A stretch of DNA of 11,859 bases, from positions 1-11,859 of the forward strand of contig JBHIDQ010000044.1 of the NCBI GenBank assembly GCA_046760155.1, given 5' to 3'. This DNA is from JBHIDQ01 sp046760155. GTDB lineage: Bacteria > Chloroflexota > Dehalococcoidia > Dehalococcoidales > RBG-16-60-22. Numbering within the stretch: position 1 is the first letter of the stretch; the number at the start of each line of letters is the position of its first letter. The position numbers were made by a program, and so were the translations under genes. This document shows, in pieces, positions 1 to 5,568 of this stretch. The notes beneath the pieces are model-generated. The model searched no databases. It saw only the letters and a program-made list of their open reading frames with translations, and was not told the DNA's origin.

Positions 1-2
1 CC

Positions 3-626
3 ATTCAGGAAGAAGAGCGAAAGCGGATTGCCCGTGAGCTTCATGACGAGACGAGCCAGGTTCTAGCCAGTCTCTCCGCCAGCCTTGAAGCCATAACAGA
101 GATGTTACCCACCAATACCGATAAAATAAAAGCTTTACTAAAAAACGCGCAGGGTCTTTCGGTCACCCTGATTGATGAGATCCACCGCTTAATCTACGAG
201 CTTCGCCCCACATTACTCGATGATTTAGGTCTGGTCGCCGCTACTCGGTGGTTAGCCGAAAACACGCTGGAAACAACCGGGGTTGCGGTAAATTTCGAGA
301 CCACAGGCAAAGAGAGGCGGTTACCTTCTCAACTGGAGACCACTCTCTTCCGGGTTATCCAGGAGGCGATTTCAAACATTGCCAAGCACGCTCATGCCAG
401 AAACGTCAGTCTGATGCTGCATTTTAGAAGAAATGTCATCGGAGTTAGTATTAAAGATGACGGTAGCGGTTTTGATGTTGAAGAGGCGATACGTGCCAAG
501 GACCGGCCAAGGGGTTTGGGTTTACTGGGCATGAAGGAAAGAGTGGAACTCTTCCATGGCACCTTTGCCATCCGCTCTCATCCTGGTGGTGGGACAGAAA
601 TTGACATCGAAATTCCAACCAAATAA
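3..626 (+). CDS. Sensor histidine kinase, C-terminal part (HisKA_3 + HATPase_c), 5' truncated by window edge
   Basis: The frame is open from base 3 with no start codon in the window, so this is the last 207 residues of a longer kinase; its sensor region lies upstream. Visible residues 3-20 form a HisKA_3 dimerisation box (ERKRIARELHDETSQ) with phospho-acceptor His at visible residue 14 (bases 42-44) and the DxxxQ phosphatase motif just after it. An LRPTLLDDLGL segment follows, as in NarX/LiaS/DegS-type kinases. The HATPase_c domain shows the N box (QEAISNIAKHA), G1 box (DDGSGF) and G2 box (GLGLLGM), ending near the C-terminus. It should autophosphorylate and pass phosphate to the next gene's product. 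Its TAA stop overlaps the Shine-Dalgarno of that gene, so the two are translated together. The signal sensed cannot be told from this fragment. Confidence 0.95.
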   Translation: MQEEERKRIARELHDETSQVLASLSASLEAITEMLPTNTDKIKALLKNAQGLSVTLIDEIHRLIYELRPTLLDDLGLVAATRWLAENTLETTGVAVNFETTGKERRLPSQLETTLFRVIQEAISNIAKHAHARNVSLMLHFRRNVIGVSIKDDGSGFDVEEAIRAKDRPRGLGLLGMKERVELFHGTFAIRSHPGGGTEIDIEIPTK

Positions 627-636
627 GGAGTTGCAA

Positions 637-1281
637 ATGGATAAGATAAAGATACTATTGGTAGACGATCACGCCATAATGCGAGATGGTATCAAGGCTT
701 TGCTCAGCATCCATGATGACATGGAGGTAGTGGGCGAAGCATCCGAAGGTAAAGAGGCGATCGACATGGCGCAAGAGTTAGCGCCTGATGTGGTAGTTAT
801 GGACATAGCTATGCCGGGGATGGATGGTCTGGAAGCTACCCGTCGGATGCTCAAGAGAAACCCGAGGATAAAGGTAATTGTCCTAACCCAACATGACAAT
901 AAAGAGTACATCTTCTCGACCATCAAAGTAGGTGCGGCTGGTTATGTCCCCAAGAGAGCACTTGGTTCAGAGCTGGTATCGGCCATACGTGCGGTGTGTC
1001 ATGGGGACTCTTTCTTGTATCCTTCCGCCGCCAAGACCTTGATTGAGCACTACCGGCAGCAAGCGGAAAAGGCTGAGCCGTATGAAAGCCTGACCGGGAG
1101 GGAGAGGGAGATACTCAAGCTTATTGCGGAAGGGCATTCAAGTCGAGAAATTGCCGAGGCTCTTTTTATTAGTTTAAAGACAGTCCAGGGTCATCGGACC
1201 AAGATAATGGAGAAGCTGGATTTGCATAATCGTACTGAACTAATCAAGTATGCCATGCGCAAGGGATTAGTAAGTATGTAG
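637..1281 (+). CDS. NarL/FixJ-type response regulator with LuxR HTH domain
   Basis: This is a 214-residue two-component regulator, the partner of the kinase just upstream. The receiver domain (about 1-120) has the acidic pair D10/D11, phospho-acceptor D56 in VVVMDIAMPGMDG, switch T84 and conserved K106. The C-terminal LuxR-type HTH (about 148-210) carries LTGREREILKLIAEG and the recognition helix region ISLKTVQGHRTKIMEKL. I chose ATG 637 because AAGGAG at 625-630 lies 6 bases before it and the protein then starts with the canonical MDKIKILLVDDH. A longer in-frame start at 556 would lie deep inside the kinase gene and add 27 unrelated residues. Length matches the family (about 210-220). Targets are unknown; nothing in the window identifies them. 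Confidence 0.95.
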   Translation: MDKIKILLVDDHAIMRDGIKALLSIHDDMEVVGEASEGKEAIDMAQELAPDVVVMDIAMPGMDGLEATRRMLKRNPRIKVIVLTQHDNKEYIFSTIKVGAAGYVPKRALGSELVSAIRAVCHGDSFLYPSAAKTLIEHYRQQAEKAEPYESLTGREREILKLIAEGHSSREIAEALFISLKTVQGHRTKIMEKLDLHNRTELIKYAMRKGLVSM

Positions 1282-1361
1282 TCATCAAACTATCAATCTG
1301 ATTCGTACAGAACAAATAGGACTAATATTCGCTGAACAAAGAGAGTTCAAGACCATAAAAT

Positions 1362-1390
1362 TTGCGTAATAATATCCGATATGTTAAAAT
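1362..1390 (+). promoter_or_regulatory. Candidate sigma70-type promoter for the small-ORF leader
   Basis: TTGCGT (1362-1367), a 17-base spacer, then TAAAAT (1385-1390). Transcription would begin near 1397 and give a leader of about 185 bases before the small ORF. This is a match by eye only. A second possible -35 (TTGACA, 1499-1504) lies downstream but has a poor -10 at the right distance. Confidence 0.35.
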
Positions 1391-1502
1391 GAAAATGTAC
1401 CTGAGTGGTGACTGTGTAGTGGGATGTAGCGCGGGGTGGCGGTCTATTTATTTAGCCGCATTTTTACTCTAGCTTCCACTTAAACACTGAACTATCTCTT
1501 GA

Positions 1503-1566
1503 CACGTTGCACTAGCAAAACTCTTTTGCTCACGTTGCAAGCAGTGTACTGGCTGCTTATTTTTTT
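1503..1566 (+). promoter_or_regulatory. Possible attenuator: competing hairpins ending in a T-run just before the ribosome site
   Basis: A 9-base direct repeat CACGTTGCA (1503-1511 and 1531-1539) flanks a perfect 7-bp hairpin, AGCAAAA (1514-1520) with TTTTGCT (1524-1530). Outside it, TTGCA (1507-1511) can pair with TGCAA (1536-1540). A second hairpin, AAGCAG (1539-1544) with CTGCTT (1553-1558), is followed by seven T (1560-1566), like an intrinsic terminator. The two structures share bases 1539-1540, so the extended first hairpin and the terminator exclude each other, as expected of an attenuator. No known ligand motif is recognised. Confidence 0.4.
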
Positions 1567-1581
1567 ATGAAAGGAGGTTAA

Positions 1582-1737
1582 ATGCGCCAAGAAAAAGTAG
1601 CACGCGGGAGATGGCAATCACTGAGTAATGCCGAAAAATTCTTCACGGTAGTTTTAGCGCTGTCTCTCGTCGGTGGTTTCGGTTTACTGGCTCTGGAAGC
1701 CAGCGGTTTGGTAACGCTAATCGGAATCTTAGGCTAA
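1582..1737 (+). CDS. Small single-pass membrane protein, 51 aa, unknown function
   Basis: The ORF is 51 codons, from ATG 1582 to TAA 1735-1737. Its ribosome site AAAGGAGGT (1570-1578) is nearly a perfect anti-16S match at good spacing, as strong as the fab and degV sites in this window, which is the main reason to believe it is translated. The protein has a basic N-terminus (MRQEKVARGRW), a polar stretch, a hydrophobic segment at about 20-40 (FFTVVLALSLVGGFGLLAL) that should span the membrane with the N-terminus inside, and a short hydrophobic tail (GLVTLIGILG). I see no cysteine, metal site or cleavage site. A possible attenuator precedes it, and a 13-bp hairpin plus a terminator follow, so it looks like a self-contained transcription unit. 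I do not recognise the family; a toxin-like or regulatory small protein is possible but unsupported. Confidence 0.6.
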   Translation: MRQEKVARGRWQSLSNAEKFFTVVLALSLVGGFGLLALEASGLVTLIGILG

Positions 1738-1754
1738 TACCAGCCTAAGATTCC
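1723..1754 (+). repeat. Perfect 13-bp inverted repeat spanning the small ORF's stop codon
   Basis: GGAATCTTAGGCT (1723-1735) pairs perfectly with AGCCTAAGATTCC (1742-1754) around a 6-base loop (AATACC). The left arm encodes the last codons of the small protein and the first base of its stop. No T-run follows, so it is not a classical terminator. It could protect the mRNA 3' end, pause ribosomes or bind a protein. Confidence 0.8.
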
Positions 1755-1778
1755 ACGAAAGTGTTGCGGTTAAGTTTC

Positions 1779-1810
1779 AGGCCCTGAGGATATCCGGGCC
1801 TTTCTTATTT
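1779..1810 (+). terminator. Intrinsic terminator after the small ORF
   Basis: AGGCCC (1779-1784) pairs with GGGCCT (1796-1801) around an 11-base loop, followed by TTCTTATTT. The T-rich side is on the + strand only; read on the - strand the hairpin is followed by GAAACTT, so it does not obviously end the convergent DsbA-like gene that stops at 1823. Confidence 0.65.
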
Positions 1811-1822
1811 CCTAATGTGGTT

Positions 1823-2443
1823 TCAGGGTCTTTTTATCTCTTGGATGTATCGCCTGCGTTCTGCCAGATTACGCAGTTCAGTGAACACAGAAAGGCATTC
1901 TTCAGGTGCTGGCGGGGGCGACATCTTCAAGAATATGGCTTGTCTTTCTGGGAAGACCAAGGTAGGAGTGCCAAAAATACCCAGAGTTTCCACGGCAAAA
2001 CTATGGTCTTTGGCTAGTCTAGTTAGCAATTTGCGATTACTGATGTCTTTTTGAAATTGGGTCATCTCCAATCCGATACGGTTAGCCAATTCAATAATAG
2101 TTTTCATATCAGCGATATCACGCTGTTGCTCGTGCTTCGCCCTGAGTAAGGCAATGTGGAAGGCTTGAAAGATAGCTTCACCTTGACATCGGGCAGCCTC
2201 TGCCGCCCAGAAAGCACGTAGTCCACGCGAGGGGTAATCTTCGTGCTGTTCCCAAATCTTCCACCGTGGTCCCTGCTGACTATTGACCTGTTCCAGGCTA
2301 AAATACTTCCAATTAATGATGAGTGTATTGCCCAAGTCCTCTTTCACTGTTTGCAGCCAAACTGCTGCCTTGTATACGTAGGGTCAGATATAGTCGAAGT
2401 AAATATCCACAGCAACGATATCATTCCTTTCTTTTTCCGCCAT
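1823..2443 (-). CDS. DsbA/FrnE-like thioredoxin-fold oxidoreductase, putative selenoprotein (in-frame TGA at codon 20)
   Basis: Reading from ATG 2443 gives 206 codons ending in TGA (1825-1823), with one internal TGA at 2386-2384 (codon 20). The context is DIYFDYI-[TGA]-PYVYKAAVWL. In the DsbA/FrnE family this strand-turn-helix carries C-P-[FWY]-x, so the TGA sits exactly at the nucleophilic cysteine. The rest of the fold is intact: an alpha-helical insert at about 60-145 and the cis-proline loop GIFGTPTLVF with P160. The start is well supported by AGAAGGAG (2458-2451) and a divergent promoter. Other cysteines are only C86 and C183. TGA also serves as a normal stop here (this gene, degV, rrf2), so a changed genetic code is unlikely. 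A stem-loop with bacterial SECIS geometry follows the TGA. I infer selenocysteine; a nonsense mutation or sequencing error is the alternative. Without recoding only the 174 codons from GTG 2347 remain, which lack the active site. Confidence 0.75.
2353..2368 (-). other. Candidate bacterial SECIS hairpin
   Basis: On the - strand, GCAGC (2368-2364) pairs with GCTGC (2357-2353) around the loop AGTTTG. The loop begins 20 bases after the TGA, inside the 16-37-base window of the published bacterial SECIS consensus, and has G among its first two loop bases as that model requires. The stem is only 5 bp, and I see no bulged U as in E. coli fdhF. It lies wholly within coding sequence, as bacterial SECIS elements do. 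Confidence 0.6.
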
Positions 2444-2474
2444 CTTAAATCTCCTTCTACGTATTGTTACTTTT

Positions 2475-2503
2475 ATGTTAGGCCTAACCTAGCTTATCGT
2501 CAA
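2475..2503 (-). promoter_or_regulatory. Promoter of the DsbA-like gene
   Basis: On the - strand: TTGACG (2503-2498), a 17-base spacer, TAACAT (2480-2475), giving a start of transcription near 2468 and a leader of about 25 bases with the ribosome site inside it. Confidence 0.6.
2477..2488. promoter_or_regulatory. 12-bp perfect palindrome over the DsbA-like promoter
   Basis: GTTAGGCCTAAC is its own reverse complement and overlaps the -10 element and spacer of the - strand promoter, a position suited to a repressor site. The regulator is unknown. Confidence 0.45.
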
Positions 2504-2509
2504 TGTCTC

Positions 2510-2537
2510 TTGACAAATACCGTGACTAGTCTATAAT
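2510..2537 (+). promoter_or_regulatory. Consensus sigma70 promoter of the fatty-acid operon
   Basis: TTGACA (2510-2515), a 16-base spacer and TATAAT (2532-2537): both hexamers match consensus exactly. Transcription should start near 2544, about 53 bases before the first gene. No other equally good promoter was seen before 8415, so it probably drives the whole operon. Confidence 0.8.
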
Positions 2538-2542
2538 ATCAT

Positions 2543-2565
2543 AATACCTAGAAATACTAGGTATT
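2543..2565. promoter_or_regulatory. Probable operator of the fatty-acid operon
   Basis: A perfect 9-bp inverted repeat, AATACCTAG (2543-2551) and CTAGGTATT (2557-2565) with a 5-base centre, lies directly on the predicted transcription start. A repressor here would block initiation. The ACCTAG half-site also occurs at 2487-2492 beside the divergent promoter's palindrome. No regulator gene in the window can be assigned to it. Confidence 0.6.
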
Positions 2566-2596
2566 TAGGTTACCGATAGCCATCAGGTAAAGTGGT

Positions 2597-3010
2597 ATGT
2601 CAGAGCACAAAAAGGTCGATTGTAGTCAACTAGAGCTAGGCGATGAGTTTCCTCCTTCCAGCCGCCAGATAGATTCCGCAACCGTCAATACCTATCTCAA
2701 AGCGGTTGAGGAAACGAGCCACCTGTATCAGGATAGTGAACTCGTTCCACCGATGGCGGTGGCTGCCTACGCTATGGCGACGCTGTCCGAGAACATTGCA
2801 TTTCCTGCGGGGGCCATTCACGTCTCCCAGGAATTAGAATTTATTGATATAGTCAGCACCGGAGATACCATCACCAGTTACGCCAAAGTAACCAGGAAAC
2901 AGGACCGTGGCAAACTACACCTGCTGACAATTGACCTTAATGTCTTCAATCAGAGCCAGAAAGAGGTACTGGCCGGGAAGATGAGTGTTATACTGCCCGA
3001 ATCGAAATAG
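2597..3010 (+). CDS. MaoC-like hot-dog protein, HadA-type (3R)-hydroxyacyl-ACP dehydratase subunit
   Basis: This 137-residue protein is the first gene of the fatty-acid operon. It has the N-terminal FAS1-dehydratase/MaoC hot-dog pattern: a short strand region (LELGDEFPPSSRQI), helix (ATVNTYLKAVEETSHLYQ), central hydrophobic helix (PPMAVAAYAMATLSENI) and the strand pair HVSQELEFIDIVSTGDTITSYAKV. The hydratase signature D-x-N-P-x-H is absent, as in HadA subunits of mycobacterial HadAB, where the partner supplies catalysis. The next gene encodes a protein with that signature, so the pair likely forms a HadA-HadB heterodimer removing water from 3-hydroxyacyl-ACP in place of FabZ. The ATG at 2597 has only a weak ribosome site (AGG, 2585-2587). 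Substrate chain length is not predictable. Confidence 0.75.
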   Translation: MSEHKKVDCSQLELGDEFPPSSRQIDSATVNTYLKAVEETSHLYQDSELVPPMAVAAYAMATLSENIAFPAGAIHVSQELEFIDIVSTGDTITSYAKVTRKQDRGKLHLLTIDLNVFNQSQKEVLAGKMSVILPESK

Positions 3011-3030
3011 CCAAGGGTAAGTGAGGAGAT

Positions 3031-3465
3031 ATGTTAGCCTCGTTTGAGTTAAAAGAAGGGATGAGCCTCCCCGAAATAAAAAAGAGCATTAGCCAGGAGC
3101 AGATTAATTTGTACGCTGAGGCCAGTAAAGATTTTAATCCCATCCACATAGATGAGAATTATGCTCGGCAGACGCCTCTGGGTGGTACTGTCGCCCATGG
3201 CATGTTGATTCTGGCCTACGTTTCGCAGATGATGACGGCGGCTTTCGGGCGAAACTGGCTCTCGGGGAGTAAGCTCAATGTAAGATTCAAAGCTCCGGCT
3301 CGTCCCGGTGATACCGTAACCATCTGCGGTAAGATATGCCAGGTCGAGAAAAGCGATGGCCAAAATCTAATTAACTGCGATGTGCTTTGCCAAAACCAGA
3401 ATGAGGAATCAATAATTATTGGCGAAGCAATGGTGAAGGTGAAGGACAATGAAAATAGCGGTTGA
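3031..3465 (+). CDS. MaoC-like dehydratase, HadB-type catalytic subunit
   Basis: This 144-residue MaoC/hydratase-2 single hot-dog domain carries the catalytic signature YAEASKDFNPIHID, with Asp34 and His39 as the dyad. It also has the following TPLGGTVAHGML segment that shapes the active site, and the strand FKAPARPGDTVTICGKI typical of PhaJ and HadB proteins. It is predicted to dehydrate (3R)-hydroxyacyl-ACP to trans-2-enoyl-ACP, probably with the preceding HadA-like protein. It starts 20 bases after that gene with GAGGAG (3023-3028) close to ATG 3031; ATG 3061 is a possible alternative but would remove the first strand. Its 3' end overlaps plsX by 17 bases, implying translational coupling. 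A PhaJ-like enoyl-CoA hydratase role is less likely given the ACP-centred neighbours. Confidence 0.85.
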   Translation: MLASFELKEGMSLPEIKKSISQEQINLYAEASKDFNPIHIDENYARQTPLGGTVAHGMLILAYVSQMMTAAFGRNWLSGSKLNVRFKAPARPGDTVTICGKICQVEKSDGQNLINCDVLCQNQNEESIIIGEAMVKVKDNENSG

Positions 3466-4453
3466 TGGTATGGGTGGCGATTATGCCCCCGAAGAGATTG
3501 TGAAAGGCAGTGTTATCGCTGCCAAAGAGTATGGCGTACAGATTGCCCTTGTCGGACCGTCAGAGGTAATGGCAAAAGAACTGGCCAAGCATGACTGCAG
3601 CGGTGCGGACATCGAAGTTGTTCATGCCAGCGAATACCTAGTCGAAGGCGAACCTCCAGCCTATGCCCTGCGTCAGAAGAGAGATGCTTCGATTGTGGTG
3701 GCGACGAAATTGGTGCGGGATGGAAAAGCCGATGCGGTGGTCAGTGCCGGACCCACCGGTGGGGTGGCGGCGGCGGCACTTTACATTCTTGGCACCCTGG
3801 AAGAAATGTCTCGCCCGGTGGTCGGAGGTCCTTTCCTAGGCTTTGCCCCCAACACCATTATGTTAGACCTGGGTAGCAACGTAGACTGCCAGCCGTATCA
3901 GCTCCTTGACTTCGCTATCGTCGGCACGGTATACGCGCAAAAAATGCTGAATATTCAGAACCCATCCATAGCACTACTCAGCATTGGTGCCGAAGAGGGT
4001 AAGGGCAATGAGCTGGTCAAGGAAAGCTATCCTCTTTTCCAAAAATGCGGGCTGAATTTTATTGGCAACGTGGAAGGATATGATATACCATCTGGGCGGG
4101 CCAATGTCATTATCTGTGATGGTTTTGTGGGCAACATTGTCGTCAAATTCTGCGAGTCTCTGGGCAAGACTATTGCCCAGTGGCTTGAAGATAAAGTCAA
4201 AAAGAAGCTGCCGGAAAACGATGTTAAAGAAATGATTGGCGACTTGCTGCGAGCCACCAATCCCGCTGACGTCCGAGGTGGTGGTCCACTGTGGGCGGTA
4301 AACGGAGTCGTCTGTGTGTCTCACGGACGCAGCCGACACGAGGAAATTGCCAAGACAATCGGTGAGGCAAAACTGGCCGTGGAAAAGGACTTAGTCAGTA
4401 CACTGAAAGCGGAACTGGCCGCCGCCCGGAGTAAACTAAAAGAGGTCATTTAA
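3449..4453 (+). CDS. plsX: Phosphate acyltransferase PlsX
   Basis: This 334-residue protein has the full length and order of PlsX: N-terminal MKIAVDGMGGDYAP, then YALRQKRDASIVVATKLV, the LDLGSNVDCQP segment, SIGAEEGKGNELVKES, NFIGNVEGYDI, CDGFVGNIVVKFCES and the C-terminal VNGVVCVSHGRS. PlsX is a peripheral membrane enzyme that makes acyl-phosphate from acyl-ACP and orthophosphate, feeding PlsY in phospholipid synthesis; it also works in reverse on acyl-phosphate from FakAB. The usual SAGNTGA motif reads SAGPTGG here (about residue 100), and the usual GGAPLLG reads GGGPLWA. Both are in otherwise conserved places, so this is a divergent but probably active member. It overlaps the upstream dehydratase gene and sits 47 bases before the ACP gene. 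Confidence 0.95.
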   Translation: MKIAVDGMGGDYAPEEIVKGSVIAAKEYGVQIALVGPSEVMAKELAKHDCSGADIEVVHASEYLVEGEPPAYALRQKRDASIVVATKLVRDGKADAVVSAGPTGGVAAAALYILGTLEEMSRPVVGGPFLGFAPNTIMLDLGSNVDCQPYQLLDFAIVGTVYAQKMLNIQNPSIALLSIGAEEGKGNELVKESYPLFQKCGLNFIGNVEGYDIPSGRANVIICDGFVGNIVVKFCESLGKTIAQWLEDKVKKKLPENDVKEMIGDLLRATNPADVRGGGPLWAVNGVVCVSHGRSRHEEIAKTIGEAKLAVEKDLVSTLKAELAAARSKLKEVI

Positions 4454-4500
4454 CAGTAATATTGGTGGTGCATAGATTCAAGCAAGCAAAGGAGTTCACG

Positions 4501-4740
4501 ATGTCAGTTGAAGAAATGGTAAAAAAGACGGTGACCAAAATCACACGTAAGCCGGAAACTAATTTCTCTCTGGCCACCACATTTGAGGACTTGGATGCTG
4601 ACTCCCTTGATATCGTCCAGATACTGGTGGCAATAGAAGATACCTACGACATCGAAATACAGGAAGAGGAACTTCGAGAAATTACCAACATGGGAGACTT
4701 TATCGGCTATATCGAGCGTAAGATAGCTGAGAAAAAGTAG
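4501..4740 (+). CDS. acpP: Acyl carrier protein
   Basis: This 79-residue acidic protein has the ACP signature DADSLDIVQILVAIEDTYDIEI. Ser35 in the DSL motif would carry the 4'-phosphopantetheine arm. The four-helix outline and length are standard. I placed the start at ATG 4501 because AAAGGAG (4488-4494) precedes it by 6 bases and MSVEEMVKK matches ACP N-termini; an in-frame start at 4462 would add 13 unrelated residues. It carries the acyl intermediates for the enzymes around it. Helix II, which docks partner enzymes, has LDIVQILVAIED rather than the commonest LDxVELVMALEE, a mild divergence. Confidence 0.95.
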   Translation: MSVEEMVKKTVTKITRKPETNFSLATTFEDLDADSLDIVQILVAIEDTYDIEIQEEELREITNMGDFIGYIERKIAEKK

Positions 4741-4770
4741 GCGCTAAGAAAGATAACGGGGAGCGAGATG

Positions 4771-5568
4771 ATGCTGAAAGGCAAAATAGCCTTGATAACC
4801 GGCGGCTCCCGGGGCATCGGGCGGGCGATAACCCTAAAACTGGCTGAGGAAGGGGCGGACGTTATTATCAATTTTTTCCGCAAGAAAAGTACTGCCGAAC
4901 TTACTGCCCAAGAAGTATGCCATAAAGGAGTTACCGCCCATATCATCAAAGCCAATGTTGGCGAACCAGAGCAGATAAATAGCATGTTTGATGAGATAGA
5001 GGCTAAATTTGGCAGACTGGATATACTAATCAACAACGCCGCTTCGGGTGTGGCTCGCTCTGCCCTTGACCTTGACGACCGGGGCTGGGACTGGACGATG
5101 GATATAAACGCCAGAGCTTTCTTACTCTGTGCCCAAAGGGCAGCCAAGTTGATGAAAAATGGCGGCAAAATGGTCAGCATATCCAGTCTTGGCTCCCGCC
5201 TAGTCCTGCCCATTTATACTGCGGTAGGGGTATCCAAAGCCGCCCTTGAAGCGCTCACTCGATATCTGGCCATCGAACTAGCCCCCAAGGGCATCTGTGT
5301 CAATGGTATCGCCGCGGGCGCAGTTGAGACCGAAGCTCTAAAACTATATACAGCAGACAAAGACTTGCCCCAACTATCATGGCAGACCACGCCAGCAGGA
5401 AGAATGGTTCAACCAGAGGACATCGCCAACCTGGTCGCTTTTCTTTGCAGTGACCAGTCAGATATGATACGGGGACAAATCATCGTTATCGATGGTGGAG
5501 TATCACTGGCACCGATTAGTTCAGCGTCCACAAAGCATGACCAAGGAGGTAAACTTGACCGACCGTAG
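4771..5568 (+). CDS. fabL: FabL-type enoyl-ACP reductase (short-chain dehydrogenase family)
   Basis: This 265-residue SDR protein has the Rossmann motif TGGSRGIG, NNAASG, catalytic Ser in SISS (about 139), and Tyr149 and Lys156 in YTAVGVSK. Several stretches match what I remember of Bacillus subtilis FabL rather than FabG: NNAASGV, WDWTM, the CAQ-AAKLM helix, VSKAALEALTRYLA, TPAGRM and DMIRGQ. FabL uses NADPH to reduce trans-2-enoyl-ACP, the last step of the elongation cycle, and no FabI, FabK or FabV occurs here. A dedicated FabG lies two genes downstream, which supports a different role for this one. ATG 4771 is preferred over ATG 4768: GGGGAG (4758-4763) is 7 bases away and FabL proteins align with MLKGKIAL. 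A tail of about 20 residues follows VIDGG. Its 3' end overlaps fabF by 14 bases. Confidence 0.8.
   Translation: MLKGKIALITGGSRGIGRAITLKLAEEGADVIINFFRKKSTAELTAQEVCHKGVTAHIIKANVGEPEQINSMFDEIEAKFGRLDILINNAASGVARSALDLDDRGWDWTMDINARAFLLCAQRAAKLMKNGGKMVSISSLGSRLVLPIYTAVGVSKAALEALTRYLAIELAPKGICVNGIAAGAVETEALKLYTADKDLPQLSWQTTPAGRMVQPEDIANLVAFLCSDQSDMIRGQIIVIDGGVSLAPISSASTKHDQGGKLDRP

Larger units (their letters stand above)
1282..1581 (+). other. Intergenic leader region, no large gene
   Basis: These 300 bases between the response regulator and the small ORF have no convincing protein-coding frame. They contain a promoter-like pair (1362-1390), a GC-richer stretch at about 1421-1442 with a weak hairpin (GTGGC 1436-1440 with GCCGC 1455-1459, then ATTTTTA) that could end the kinase/regulator transcript, and a structured leader at 1503-1566. 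I see no tRNA-like or known riboswitch signature. Confidence 0.5.

Noticed and set aside
556..636. Upstream start of the response regulator
   Set aside because: It would lie inside the kinase gene with no ribosome site; the family N-terminus and AAGGAG fit ATG 637.
1436..1465. Terminator after the response regulator (GTGGC/GCCGC then ATTTTTA)
   Set aside because: The stem is only 5 bp with a wobble pair and a 14-base loop; too weak to list as its own feature.
1499..1527. TTGACA at 1499 as the main promoter of the small ORF
   Set aside because: At 17 bases the -10 would be TCTTTT, a poor match, and it would start within the hairpin region. It is kept only as a possibility.
1503..1539. CRISPR or repeat array from the CACGTTGCA direct repeat
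   Set aside because: There are only two 9-base copies with no further units; it is more likely part of a folded leader.
1815..2054. Plus-strand ORFs opposite the DsbA-like gene
   Set aside because: They have no ribosome site or recognisable motif and are antisense to a conserved fold.
1823..2443. Treating the DsbA-like gene as a pseudogene with a nonsense mutation
   Set aside because: There are no other stops or frameshifts, the TGA sits on the one residue where Sec is chemically expected, and a SECIS-like hairpin follows. It remains the main alternative but is less likely.
1823..2443. Alternative genetic code with TGA read as Trp or Gly
   Set aside because: TGA ends degV, rrf2, the HadB-like gene and the DsbA-like gene itself at family-typical lengths, and TGG is used normally for Trp.
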